A stretch of DNA of 64,000 nt from Nakaseomyces glabratus (GCF_010111755.1 NC_088957.1:434001-498000); one strand, 5' to 3'; counted from the first letter of the stretch, positions 1 to 10,261 are shown. The notes: generated by a model not told the origin, from the sequence alone. Numbers and translations are program-made.

Positions 1-832
1 CAGCTACTACTATATCCTTTTTCAAAGGTAAAGCAGCTGTAAATACAATAAGGATTGTATGTGCTGCAATTTGACAATCGGTCGAACCAGAAGCCAATAA
101 TTTTGCGGCTATTTCAAGGATTATAGGGACTAAAAATTCAAGCTTTTCATCGTTGCTAGAATTGAAGGCAATCAAGTTTATAAAGCAGCATGTAACGAAC
201 AATAATTGGTTGGTATAAGTACTCTTATGTTTGATGCATTTTGATAAATAATTAGAGTATAGTTTCAAGAAATCCGTGTCATTGAACATTTTAATTATTG
301 TAATATTTGTAGGATTGCTATCGTTCTTAACAAAATTTGATAGTGGTTGAAATAGGGCCGGTAATTTCACAATATTAAGAATCCTCTTAAAAATTGGACT
401 CTGATAATAGTTTAATGTAGACAACAACAGAATTTCAGTATTGTGAACGTGAATCTGGAAACGACGAACAAGCCATTCAGTTGCATGTAGTGCAGGTGCC
501 AAGTGCCACTTTGAAGATACCATTAACAAATATGCATTAATAGCATTATCTAAATTCTTGTTTTCTTCTTTACTTTGAACATTTCTGTCTATGGTTATGG
601 AAGTTTCGGAAAACAAAGTCTTCGAGAATACTTGAAATCTTGGTTCGATATCACAGAGCTCTTGTAAGGCACCTAGAGCATTTTCAAAAATAGTTTCATA
701 ATCCTGAGTTGCAGCGGTTTTTGGATTGTAGATCAAGGAGGCAGAATGTAACTTCTGTCTCTTTTTTCTATCAAATGCAACAGATGCATTGGATGCTGCA
801 ACTTGAGCTAACTGATCACTCAGGGAGGACAT
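1..832 (-). CDS. UTP10: UTP10, U3 snoRNP (SSU processome) subunit, N-terminal part
   Basis: Partial gene: the reading frame opens at the ATG read on the minus strand from 832 and runs off the left edge, so about 277 of the roughly 1,770 residues usual for this family are visible. The start (MSSLSDQLAQVAASNASVAF) and blocks such as ATEWLVRRF and TNQLLF match my memory of yeast Utp10 (YJL109C) closely. Utp10 is a HEAT-repeat scaffold of the t-UTP/UTP-A subcomplex that acts in the nucleolus on 35S pre-rRNA transcription and 18S processing. Tandem PAC elements and an RRPE element lie about 190 bp upstream, as expected for a ribosome-biogenesis gene. The next gene, PRM10-like, is on the same strand, as in S. 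cerevisiae. Confidence 0.93.
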   Translation of the reverse strand, partial: MSSLSDQLAQVAASNASVAFDRKKRQKLHSASLIYNPKTAATQDYETIFENALGALQELCDIEPRFQVFSKTLFSETSITIDRNVQSKEENKNLDNAINAYLLMVSSKWHLAPALHATEWLVRRFQIHVHNTEILLLSTLNYYQSPIFKRILNIVKLPALFQPLSNFVKNDSNPTNITIIKMFNDTDFLKLYSNYLSKCIKHKSTYTNQLLFVTCCFINLIAFNSSNDEKLEFLVPIILEIAAKLLASGSTDCQIAAHTILIVFTAALPLKKDIVVA

Positions 833-1019
833 ATTTTCCACTACCAATGCTTATGTTTCCTGTAAAACAAACACTTGATTTGCAGAAATTAAATTATTTA
901 TTCCTTTTGATCAGACACTTTTTGATGAAATCACTATCAAGCTAACTATAACTATCCAAGATCAGTACCCTCTGCTTATATATATCAGATTACACATTAA
1001 ATTGCTAGTTTCAAGGTGA

Positions 1020-1039
1020 AGCTCATCGCAAGCTCATCG
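1020..1039. promoter_or_regulatory. Two tandem PAC elements upstream of UTP10
   Basis: AGCTCATCGC at 1020-1029 is the exact reverse complement of the PAC box GCGATGAGCT, and AGCTCATCG follows at 1031-1039. PAC is bound by Dot6/Tod6 and marks ribosome-biogenesis genes in yeasts. The pairing with an adjacent RRPE, about 190 bp upstream of a processome gene, makes chance unlikely. Confidence 0.8.
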
Positions 1040-1040
1040 G

Positions 1041-1060
1041 AAAATTTTTCAAAATTTTCT
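1041..1060. promoter_or_regulatory. RRPE element(s) upstream of UTP10
   Basis: AAAATTTTTCAAAATTTTCT contains the RRPE consensus AAAATTTTTCA (bound by Stb3), followed by a second near copy. It abuts the tandem PAC boxes, the classic arrangement in ribosome-biogenesis promoters. Confidence 0.72.
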
Positions 1061-1310
1061 AAAAACTACCAACCCAGAAAAAGCAGAAGAACAAATGAGC
1101 TTCACGTGAAGGAAAAAAGATGGAAAATTGTAAACACAGCATTGTTAAGTATCTGTTATATGCGAGCAAAAAGGAACTCTAATAGCAAAATCAATTTTCA
1201 AATACTATACATATGTCAGTGTCCTGTAGCAAATGCAATAAAGAACTTTTCATAATGATTTCAAACTTTTAATTTAATGTATACTACTATTATGTATATA
1301 TTAGAATTTT

Positions 1311-3671
1311 CTATAAACTAAATAGCCCTGTTTTCTTCTTACCGAATGGATAAACACATAAGGTTGATGCAAAGAGTCCAACTGAGATACCTATCGAAAC
1401 TTCAATCATAGTTATACCAAAAGACATAGAGTTGGATAAATCTACAGTTTGCACCGCATTTGTGCCATTTCTACCAACAATTTGGTTTGCACTTTGTAAA
1501 CCAGACAACAATGAATTTTGAGATGCAATACCGGATGGCACTTGAACAAAGATAGCTGGTAACATTGCAGATACCGCCAACCCCTGCCAGATTCTAGAGT
1601 ATAAATTACCCAATATACCGATAACAAAAGAAGCCAAAGCAGCTGTAAACTCTGTTGAGTTCTGGAAGTGCTTACCAGACCAATATGTCACCACATAACC
1701 AGTACACGAGATAAAAACCATGGCAGGTAATTGTGTCCAGTTTGCTTGATTGATTAATGAAATACCAATGGTGAAAGCAGGCACAAACAGAAAGCGGAAC
1801 CATGGAGAAATCGGATAACCACAGGAGATTTCATTTGTAGCACCTTTGTACATCCAACCAAATAAAGCAGCACCTAAGGTAATACCGAAACCTAAAAACA
1901 AAGAATAAATGATGGCATAGAACATTCTGACCGAACCCGCAACCAGACTTCTACTCTGCAACTCCAATGACCCACATAATATAATGTACCCAGGCAAGAT
2001 TAGTGCTAAAGAACCTTGCGTAATTGCACCAAAACAAATATTCGAATTTGGAATCGAACCAAAGGCTCTACCACAGAAACTGACAACAATAGAGGCTGTG
2101 ATTTCAAAGACGTTAGAGTACATCAATGACTTTTCTGACAGAATAAACTGCATCATACCTACACATGAACCCATGAAAAAAGTAATGGCTAGATTTATCC
2201 AATGACCACCAAAAGCGTAAGGTGTAACCATTGCGGAACAGAAACCATACAGGAAGACACAAACCCACGGTGGATACAAATTCTTTTCCCTCAATATTCT
2301 ATCTATTTCAATGTTACCCTCATCAGCTCCCATCTGATCATGAATAACTTTTTTATACACTCCGTGGACTTGGTGTAATTTCCATAAGTTCAAACCTTGC
2401 GTACATCTTACTAACTGAACTTCAGATGTTCTTGTTGTAGCATCACCAAAAGAGACAATCATACAACCAGGCAAATAAAGATATTGACCATCGATTTCAA
2501 GTACACGAGAAGTCATAATCATGTATTCTTCTAACCTATGGGTAGGTGCACCGTAGAGCATCAAAGCCTTACACATACGCAAGATAAAGCGCTGCCTTTG
2601 CAGTAACTCGGCAATATGAACTGTAATTTTTGCTTCTGCCAACATTCTCTTTCTTAGTTTAGGCATCTTACCAGCTACCTTTTTGGCTTTATGTCCAGAT
2701 TTTTTTAGCCCTTCAGTAGACAGGTCAGCGCTTGATAGCTTATTTTTTTGACTGTAAATATGACCAGCACCTTTCTTACCTTGGTTGTATATATGGCCGG
2801 CACCTTTTCTACCATGGCCGTAAATATGCCCAGCAGCCTTTGATCCATGCCCATATATTTGACCTGGTGCATTCATTGCCAACCCAGCTACTTTGCCACC
2901 ACTTCTCATGAAAACATTTTTGTGATCTTTTGGTTTGTGCTCACTAGGAACTTCAGTTTCACCACTATCTATACTCATCAAATTTGCTGTAGACTCTCCA
3001 TATGAAGATTGCGAATACATGCTGGATGTTTCTATCGTGGCATTATCTTGCTCTTGGTACAATTTCAGCAAGGAACCTAACACACCACCTCTTACTTGGG
3101 TTGGTGGTGCTACATACCCATGTGTATCAACGAAACCATCATTTTCTTCTTCACCATCGCCATCAAAGTCATCAAAATGGTCTATTGCTGGCGCCAAGAA
3201 GTTTAGATCTGTGGATGACGCTGTTGTTTCAATATCCGACAAACCTTGTCCATTTAGCGCTTCAATTTGTGCCGGCGTCAAATTTGAATGACCTTGTAAT
3301 ATGTTTTGTGCTTCGGAAGTAAAATCTTCCATGGGTATATCATCTGAATGTCCAGTGACGACGTTGTCATTATCTTCCAAATCAGTCTTCTCTTGATTGG
3401 AATTTGCTTTACTTAAACCTGGTGCCAAACCAGCGCCACCATTAGATTTCAGATTTTTAATCATTCTGGAGAACAAATTACCGTCCTCATCATCACTATC
3501 CTCGGTTGAGAATTTAACGTTATTTCTCTTACCTTCACTACGGTCTTGTCCACTCGAAGAGGATGAATAAGAAGATGCAGAATCATCTACAGAACTTCTC
3601 TTTTTCGACTCAATGGACTCTTTATCAAATCTTACAGACTTGCTGACATCTTTATCACCGGAATCTGCCAT
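1311..3671 (-). CDS. PRM10: ThrE-family multipass membrane protein (PRM10/YJL107C-like, full length)
   Basis: 786 residues. Residues 1-330 are a hydrophilic, Ser/Asp-rich cytosolic-type region. Residues 350-786 carry a soluble ThrE-like domain followed by about ten hydrophobic segments (for example around LINQANWTQLPAMVFISCTG) and end in the basic tail GKKKTGLFSL. This matches the two-part ThrE / ThrE_2 family of putative transporters. In S. cerevisiae this locus is the two adjacent frames YJL108C (PRM10, about 380 aa) and YJL107C; here they form one uninterrupted gene, which is probably the ancestral state. Residues about 270-308 hold an 11-residue repeat. The substrate is unknown; PRM10 was named for pheromone induction, but I see no TGAAACA element in the first 250 bp upstream. 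Position between UTP10 and IME2 supports the assignment. Confidence 0.85.
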   Translation of the reverse strand: MADSGDKDVSKSVRFDKESIESKKRSSVDDSASSYSSSSSGQDRSEGKRNNVKFSTEDSDDEDGNLFSRMIKNLKSNGGAGLAPGLSKANSNQEKTDLEDNDNVVTGHSDDIPMEDFTSEAQNILQGHSNLTPAQIEALNGQGLSDIETTASSTDLNFLAPAIDHFDDFDGDGEEENDGFVDTHGYVAPPTQVRGGVLGSLLKLYQEQDNATIETSSMYSQSSYGESTANLMSIDSGETEVPSEHKPKDHKNVFMRSGGKVAGLAMNAPGQIYGHGSKAAGHIYGHGRKGAGHIYNQGKKGAGHIYSQKNKLSSADLSTEGLKKSGHKAKKVAGKMPKLRKRMLAEAKITVHIAELLQRQRFILRMCKALMLYGAPTHRLEEYMIMTSRVLEIDGQYLYLPGCMIVSFGDATTRTSEVQLVRCTQGLNLWKLHQVHGVYKKVIHDQMGADEGNIEIDRILREKNLYPPWVCVFLYGFCSAMVTPYAFGGHWINLAITFFMGSCVGMMQFILSEKSLMYSNVFEITASIVVSFCGRAFGSIPNSNICFGAITQGSLALILPGYIILCGSLELQSRSLVAGSVRMFYAIIYSLFLGFGITLGAALFGWMYKGATNEISCGYPISPWFRFLFVPAFTIGISLINQANWTQLPAMVFISCTGYVVTYWSGKHFQNSTEFTAALASFVIGILGNLYSRIWQGLAVSAMLPAIFVQVPSGIASQNSLLSGLQSANQIVGRNGTNAVQTVDLSNSMSFGITMIEVSIGISVGLFASTLCVYPFGKKKTGLFSL
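2745..2866 (-). repeat. 33-bp in-frame tandem repeat (11-residue unit) inside the PRM10-like gene
   Basis: The protein reads GQIYGHGSKAA, GHIYGHGRKGA, GHIYNQGKKGA, GHIYSQKNK: about 3.6 copies of an 11-residue unit with invariant Gly-x-Ile-Tyr. It lies in the hydrophilic N-terminal region, just before the membrane domain. Copy-to-copy differences show it is not a very recent expansion. Confidence 0.9.
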
Positions 3672-5978
3672 CTTTCGATAATATTAGCAGGTCCAATTGT
3701 GTTTTCCTTGGGTGTCAGTTTTACCTTTTTGTTAGTACTGCTTTGACGGTTTGGAAATCAAAAAAGATTAACTACAGTTATATATGAATATTCTTTCACA
3801 CTCACAAGATACTCATATATATATCAATTCAATGAATTAAAATTATGCCATTTACCGTAATATCCCTGCACAAAGAAAAACTTTTTAGCGATTGTTTATA
3901 TCGGGATCATCTTTAGAAAGTTTTTTCATCGCTCCCTCAATTCGTCATACAAACGCCTATAGTAATAAATTACACATCCGTGATATCACAATTACTTTCT
4001 TTTCCTTCTTCCTTCCTGAATGTTGGCTTATTATCCACTCGTTGCTTCGAGCCAGAATGCTAATAAAGCCCAGCGCACCCATGCGACACCCATGCAAAGT
4101 TCCTTGGTCGGATCTTCCGAGAAGTATAGAATTACGTCATTTGCATATTTACGGAAACGGAGTAATCTGCACAATCATGGCAACATCGCAAAATTGTTTC
4201 TTTTTTTTTCTCTCTTTACAAGCAGATTTTTCCGCTTTATTCCGTACAGCAGCGGAACAATTGCTGTAGCTCTTTGTTAAGGAAACCACTCCTTCTCATT
4301 GTTTTTAGAGTTTTTCTCTGCGGTTCTGTTTCTTTACCACGCGTCAGCTGGATCTGTTCATTGCATGGTATCCGTTGTACTGCAGCTCTTTTTCTGTCTC
4401 TTGAAAGAAATTGGTATAAGGAGTACCGTTTTTTATTTCTTTTTTTTTGCTTTCTTTTCCCCTGCTTCGTCATTTACTCAACAGGGAAGTTTCGCACAGA
4501 TCATGGACTGCTTCCAATTGATCTATTGCCATTTAATCTAAGTAGTACTAAGAGAATATCTGAGGGTAGCTTATCCTATCAAGACACGCTCATCAACTAC
4601 CTAATAAAGAAGGGAACTAAAAATACTTCTGCGACAGTATCTAACAGTTGCACTGGTTATTCTTACAGATCTGGTTGAAGCATAGGTAGGGAAGACCCCC
4701 CCACCCCCTCCCATTCCCTTAGTTCAATAAATGACCGTACAAGTAATGCATGGGCAAAAACCCAAATGCATGCTTCAGTTCCATTCTTTCTTTTTTGTTT
4801 ATCAGTCCCTTTCATTATTCTGCCTTTGAACATGCAATACAATTTCGCCCTTAGGCACATCATTTCTGCGAGCATTTGACTACCCCTCCATCGGATCAAA
4901 ATAACGTCTACGTTTCGGCCCTTTAACTTGTCTCTACGTCATTTCTATTACTACAATCTTCTATTTTTTTTGAGTCAACGTCTTTCTCGAAGCAAGCTTA
5001 CATCGATTCGATGCCAACAAATCTATTTTAGGTATTAAGCAATTGAAAATAAGGGGACTTCTTGAACAACAGCTCATCTCACCTTCAACTCTCTGTGTTG
5101 TATCATTATAGAGGCGACTAACACAAACTAACCCTAAATTTACATGTTGACTATATAATATTTTCTTGTCAGTCACATTTGTGTTCTATTCCCCCCATCT
5201 ATATCTTACACGCATGATACACGCCCATACATCTTGTACGCAGGTAACTGGCTGATTGTTTTTGTGTTCCTGTCCTTCAAATACTACTTCTAAATCTAAA
5301 TACAGAAAAACATACGTATACCCCAAATACAAACCAAAAGTATCAAAAGTATCAAAAGAGAGGAACCCCCTTGATGATTTCATGAACATAATTTGTTTTA
5401 GTGTCGCTCATTACACACGACTTCAGATCTGGGCGGTTAATTCATAGGCGTATAAATAGAGTAGCACAAGAAAATGAGTGAGAGGAGACCACAAAGTTAT
5501 ATTGGTTTTGTTCTTGCTCTTTTTGGGGAGAGTACCTAGCAGAAAAAATAGATACTAACAACTTCTGAGCGGTTTTACCGATAATAAGATTGCGAACTGT
5601 TGGGCGTTAAGCAAATAAATTGGCCAGCAATAAAGAGGGAACATCTTCCATTACGTTCCAAATCTCTATACATAGAAGAGATTGCATATCATTTCACCGT
5701 TTCTGTTACTGCATATCATAAATTTTTACCGACTGCATACTTGTGCTTATTGAAGGCCTTTTTTGAAAAACTGCTAAATACCACCCTTTCAATTGCCAGT
5801 TTTTCCGAACCGCTTTAAACTTTCGAGTTTTATTTGAGACCCTTTCTGGATAATCAATCTAAACAGATTATTAAACCGACCAACAGTTTTGCATCAGGAA
5901 TAGAAGCTACTAATTGTTAATTTGTTGCTTTCCATATTTGTATCTGCCTTAAAGAGCATCACGTAGTCCCCAACAATT
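3672..5978. other. Long divergent promoter region between PRM10-like gene and IME2
   Basis: 2.3 kb with no convincing gene. Open frames of 60-134 codons occur but are pyrimidine-tract shadows overlapping on both strands. Visible elements are T-rich runs (4200-4215, 4435-4460), C7 at 4696-4702, ACGCGT near 4340, TGAGTCA near 4971, a TATAAATA box at 5451-5458 and a TACTAAC heptamer at 5553-5559 with no paired GTATGT. By eye I could not find the Ume6 site (core GGCGGC) expected for a meiotic promoter. In S. cerevisiae IME2 also has an unusually long regulatory upstream region. Confidence 0.6.
5451..5458 (+). promoter_or_regulatory. Candidate TATA box for IME2
   Basis: TATAAATA is a perfect TATAWAWR match on the IME2 strand, 520 bp before the start codon. 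If used, it implies a leader of more than 400 nt. Sequence match only. Confidence 0.35.
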
Positions 5979-8234
5979 ATGTTTCAAAATAAAGCGCGCA
6001 ATTCAGACACCGAGATGAGGAGTGGAAATCAGATGGAGAGTTCTATTGAAGATATCCAAGAGCTTGAGCCACCACCAGATCTAGATTCACCACCATCAAC
6101 TATTCCACTGAAGTCAATGCATGAAAATTATGAAATTCTGGAAGAACTTGGTAATGGGTCCTTTGGCTCAGTGACATTGGCGAAGTACAAGATTAATGAT
6201 TGCTTCTCAAAGGACCAGGACCGCAAACGGATGACAATGATGGATCCAAAATATAATAATAGACCAGAAAATATATCCAATTCAAGAAAACAGGGTTTAG
6301 TTGCGATTAAGACAATGCTGACAAGACTCCCCACCTTACATGATTACACGAGGGTTCGTGAGGTTAAATTCATTCTTTCAATGACAGCTAATAAACACCT
6401 AATCCAAGTATATGAAATATTTGTCGATTCTGAAAAATACCAATTACATATTGCTATGGAGTATATGGAACAAAACCTTTATCAGATGATGAGACGTCGC
6501 AAGAAAAGAGTTTTCTCAATACCTTCTCTGAAATCTATACTGGCCCAGGTGCTGGCTGGTTTGAGGCATATCCACGACCAAAACTTCTTTCACAGAGATC
6601 TTAAACCAGAAAATATATTGATTACTCCAAGTACTAGATATTTTGATTCCAGTTGGTTGGAGAAAGGTAATTATCCAGATAACTATGTTGTTAAACTTGC
6701 CGACTTCGGATTGGCAAGGCACGTTGAAAATAAAAACCCATATACTGCATACGTCTCAACTAGGTGGTACAGATCTCCCGAAATACTTCTCCGAAGTGGA
6801 TACTATTCCAAACCATTGGACATATGGGCATTTGGTTGTGTAGCTATGGAAGTAACAGTATTCAAGCCTCTCTTTCCAGGTTCAAACGAAATTGATCAAA
6901 TATGGAAGATTCTTGAAGTGTTAGGAACGCCCCATACCTTGGAAGAGTCAAAAAATTCAAACTATACTCCACATGGTGGACTTTGGGAGCTTTCAAAAGC
7001 CTACGCCGCTAAATTAAATCTTAAATTCCCATATGTGGAAGGTAGTTCATTAGAAAAATTACTTTGTAGTAATCAATTAACTGATTTACTTGCTGTTATT
7101 AAACTCTGTTTAAAATGGGATCCAAACGAAAGAGCATCGGTGGAACAATTAAGTAGTATGCCATTCTTCACCAATACTGTTGCTGACAACTCCATTTATG
7201 AGAAAGAAAATAATACAAATAAGAATACATTAAGAAGCATTGCTGAGCAAGCGTTATTGTTCGCAGGCTTACCTAGTTCCCTAAGTCTGAAGAGCTTAAG
7301 AGGAAATATCAAATTGAGGGATACAGAAGAACTTGTTACAGATGAACAACCTAATGACAGAGAGAAAGATACCAATTTTGAAAATGTTCCACTTGATGAT
7401 AGATCTGAGTCATTGAGCATTCGGCGGGAAGATCGGGTTCCGCTAACTACAAGCACAAACAAAAAAGAGAGCCAATGTTCTGCAAAAGACATATGCAGAG
7501 ATAGTAGTTTTATGTTGAGGAGTATTAGCCAGTCAAAAAAGAGGAAGAAGCTAGACAACAATAAATTGCAAATTGATTCTAGCGCCAATTCCAACAATAA
7601 TGAAAGCAATAAGATTATAGGGTGTTCAACATATCGTTTCCCTAATTTTCAAGGTAATTTTGCTTCAAAACAAGATCAAAACATTGAACTAGGAAACTGC
7701 AACGGTTCGGAAATAACAAAAACAGATTTCATGAAGTCTGGTCAACTCCATCAATGCAACCGTATTAATGAGGAAATTCAGAATGAACTTTCTAAACCAA
7801 TTACTTTCGAAGAACAAAATGCCAATAACATTGAAAAAGAGCCCTTTAGTACAGTTCCAGAACGCTGCCCTACGGATTATACAGCTTTTACTTTTAATAA
7901 TATTACTGGCAATGACTACACATTTGGCTGTCAATTTTTTAAAACAAAAAAAGAGACTGGACGACTCCCACACGAGTCATCCCATTCCGTAAACGAGCTG
8001 TTAGATAACATGTCAATTGAAGACCTTCCATTAAAATCCAATCAGATGACAGAACTAGAGCCTAGAACTATCCCAATTAGTTTGGTTGACCAATTTGGAA
8101 GTGATAATCTCAATTATAATATATTTGAAAACAACTCAGAGCTCCGTAGCCCAAATACTAATGAAGCAAAAGCGTCAACATACGAGTTCGCATTTAGTAA
8201 CCCCTGTCATGCTATTGGGAATATTACTTTTTGA
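5979..8234 (+). CDS. IME2: Ime2, meiosis-inducing CDK/MAPK-like protein kinase
   Basis: 751 residues (S. cerevisiae Ime2 is about 645). The kinase domain spans residues 50-394, with GNGSFGSV (Gly loop), VAIKTM (catalytic Lys), HRDLKPENIL (catalytic loop near 205), DFGLARH and the dual-phosphorylation activation motif TAY at T256/Y258, followed by VSTRWYRSPE. This is the Ime2/RCK family signature. Ime2 drives entry into and progress through meiosis by replacing Cdk1 at Sic1 and activating Ndt80. The C-terminal 350 residues are low-complexity, Asn/Ser-rich and probably hold stability determinants. A short linker insert (about residues 79-108, rich in Lys/Asp/Asn) separates the Gly loop from the catalytic Lys. 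Position before SET4 matches YJL106W. The ATG at 5979 is the first that keeps the whole domain. Confidence 0.94.
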   Translation: MFQNKARNSDTEMRSGNQMESSIEDIQELEPPPDLDSPPSTIPLKSMHENYEILEELGNGSFGSVTLAKYKINDCFSKDQDRKRMTMMDPKYNNRPENISNSRKQGLVAIKTMLTRLPTLHDYTRVREVKFILSMTANKHLIQVYEIFVDSEKYQLHIAMEYMEQNLYQMMRRRKKRVFSIPSLKSILAQVLAGLRHIHDQNFFHRDLKPENILITPSTRYFDSSWLEKGNYPDNYVVKLADFGLARHVENKNPYTAYVSTRWYRSPEILLRSGYYSKPLDIWAFGCVAMEVTVFKPLFPGSNEIDQIWKILEVLGTPHTLEESKNSNYTPHGGLWELSKAYAAKLNLKFPYVEGSSLEKLLCSNQLTDLLAVIKLCLKWDPNERASVEQLSSMPFFTNTVADNSIYEKENNTNKNTLRSIAEQALLFAGLPSSLSLKSLRGNIKLRDTEELVTDEQPNDREKDTNFENVPLDDRSESLSIRREDRVPLTTSTNKKESQCSAKDICRDSSFMLRSISQSKKRKKLDNNKLQIDSSANSNNNESNKIIGCSTYRFPNFQGNFASKQDQNIELGNCNGSEITKTDFMKSGQLHQCNRINEEIQNELSKPITFEEQNANNIEKEPFSTVPERCPTDYTAFTFNNITGNDYTFGCQFFKTKKETGRLPHESSHSVNELLDNMSIEDLPLKSNQMTELEPRTIPISLVDQFGSDNLNYNIFENNSELRSPNTNEAKASTYEFAFSNPCHAIGNITF

Positions 8235-10261
8235 AAACTATTGTGTAATATTTTTATATGTCTTATTCAACAATAGGGATTGTATATACCGTGCTAATTA
8301 AGCAGTGAGTTTATTATCACTTTGCGGCGTGGTTGCTCTATATTCTTAGTTTCTGTAAGGTTTGTTTCTATACTCCTTGTACGCCAGCTATACCATAAAG
8401 TAGTAACGAAGTGGATTGTATTACAACTCTCCTAAGACTACAGATCAACTAGAATAGTTAGAATCCGGTGCAACTAGAAAGGAGCAATTACGCACATCCT
8501 TCCATTACTAAGCTATACGACCTAATATATACAATAATTACAATTCCGAGTATTGGTGAGTTGACACAATGAAAAGACAGCAGTTTCTATGTGAAATTGA
8601 GAAAAGCTCCATTGAATGATGTAAATTCTCTTCATTCGCTAACATGAAATTAAACCCGAAATAGCTACGGCAGTATAGATCCCAATTCAATCCATGATAG
8701 TTATGTTATGAGAGAAATAACTGCGAAGCTGTTGACAGTGAGGATTCAAACGAAAACCAGAAGTGTGTCTTTTATGGTAGTTTGTGCCAGGTTAGTGAAG
8801 AAACAAGTTCAGAGTGCATTTCCAGCTAGTTACAATGTTAGTCTTCACCTCTCGAGATCGTTTCTGGTTCAGAAAATAGATACATTTTTTTTTTCTTTTT
8901 CCCAGTGCTTGTACATACTAGCTAATTTGAACGAAGTTACTGTTGAGTTTAACTCATTATCGAGAGGGTTTTCATCATTTTTTTCCTATTCTTCTTCCTT
9001 TTTACCGTTTTGGCATTATTCAAGGATTTTCCATTTACGAGGAACCAGCTCGTACAGGCTTCGAGACCTAGCGCACCCATTATGCCACATTTCCTGCGTG
9101 AATACTTCACTCTTGTCGTACAGATCAAGTACCATTTCTTTTAATAGTTATAGACTTACTTGTCTTTGAACAATGAGTATTACTTCAGTTAGAAAATTTG
9201 ACATTATTTCTGCAAAAACGAGCAAATCATGGTACGTCTGTTTCTTAACAAAACAAATTTTTGAATGTCTTTTGGTCCTCGAGCCTCTCGTGTTTTTCTA
9301 ATTGGTGGGCCTATGGGATTTTCCTCAGTGCTTTGTCTATTGTCAATAGAATAGAATTGAATTATAGTGTAGTTATCGGTGTTTTCAAGTTCATTTTCCT
9401 TCTGTATTCTTTGCTTAAAATGATCTAAATTGCTCGGGGCTTAATTGCTTTACGGTCGTATCGCTTTGGTGCAACTCAGGATAATTCGGTTTCACTCATA
9501 CCTAACCCAACGCTTTGTAAAACCAATGCCATATTCTCAATAAATATTACGGCCAGGATTGCCAGGAACACCTTCATTAGATGCAAGAGGAAGCTTATCG
9601 TTCAGCAATTTATCTGCTTTGCGGTTTGGCTATTTTATTATCAAGCGTATGTTCGAAAAGCATTTTTTTTTATATATGAAGAAGAATAGTTTTTCAACTT
9701 ATATATATGTTGCAAAACCTTTTCAGGAGTGGTGCTTATTTTAAAATTCGACTGTTTCTCCAAATATTTTCAACTTTAATAAAAGTTTTCAGGTAGCACC
9801 CACTCTAAATTATATATATTAACCAAGATTACATATACCATCGGACTGATACACTTCCCAACTTTGTGAATTACAGAAAAGGTGCAGAAATTTTTTTTTG
9901 GTATTAGTTTGAAAACTCCATAAGTGATTCGAGTATTGGCATCATCGTTTATCCTCAATATATTCTTAAAAAGCATAGCCTCCCCAATATTCATTTTGTT
10001 TCTCTAATTTATTCATTTAATCCCAATAACTTATAAAGACAAATAGGACTTACCCAATAGTAAATTACTGGTAAGAATTTTCACTACTATTCATATTCTT
10101 TGATTAACAGTGCATCAATAGGCTAAAAATAATACATCCAGCAATAGTTTCTAATCAAAGCACCGTACAAGTTCCAAATATCTAAATTGCTTCCTCCCAC
10201 TAGTTGAAGTATAAGCAAAGTGTTAAAACAAAGTGATAATCAATAATCAGAATCTCAGAGA
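8235..10261. other. Gene-poor 2.0-kb region between IME2 and SET4
   Basis: No gene can be supported. The longest open frame (8708-9169, 153 codons, plus strand) is Ser/Phe-rich, crosses T tracts and resembles nothing I know. A 42-codon frame at 9172-9300 (starting MSITSVRKFD) contains a GTACGT donor-like hexamer, and a CCTAACC and an AG lie downstream near 9510-9555; see findings. The rest is AT-rich promoter DNA for SET4. Confidence 0.55.

Larger units (their letters stand above)
833..1310. other. Intergenic: UTP10 promoter and 3' flank of the PRM10-like gene
   Basis: This 478-bp gap holds the promoter of UTP10 and the downstream flank of the gene at 1311. Besides the PAC and RRPE motifs at 1020-1060 it contains a CACGTG E-box near 1102 (in TTCACGTGAA) and a TATATATA run near 978. 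Short open frames here have no recognisable similarity and look like chance. Confidence 0.7.

Noticed and set aside
3730..3736. TACTAAC upstream of the PRM10-like gene (minus strand), suggesting a leader intron
   Set aside because: No GTATGT-type donor found upstream on that strand and the S. cerevisiae gene is unspliced.
3892..4678. Several 80-134-codon frames upstream of IME2
   Set aside because: They overlap each other on both strands, run through T tracts and have no domain-like sequence; treated as chance.
5553..5559. TACTAAC upstream of IME2, suggesting a leader intron
   Set aside because: No convincing donor between the TATA box and this site; IME2 is unspliced in S. cerevisiae.
5785..5815. 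TTTTTCCGAACCG as a CDEIII centromere element
   Set aside because: No CDEI at the right distance and the preceding 80 bp is not AT-saturated.
8708..9169. 153-codon plus-strand open frame, the longest unassigned one
   Set aside because: Composition is Ser/Phe/Leu from T-rich DNA, the promoter context is poor and no similarity is recognisable. Left out pending conservation data.
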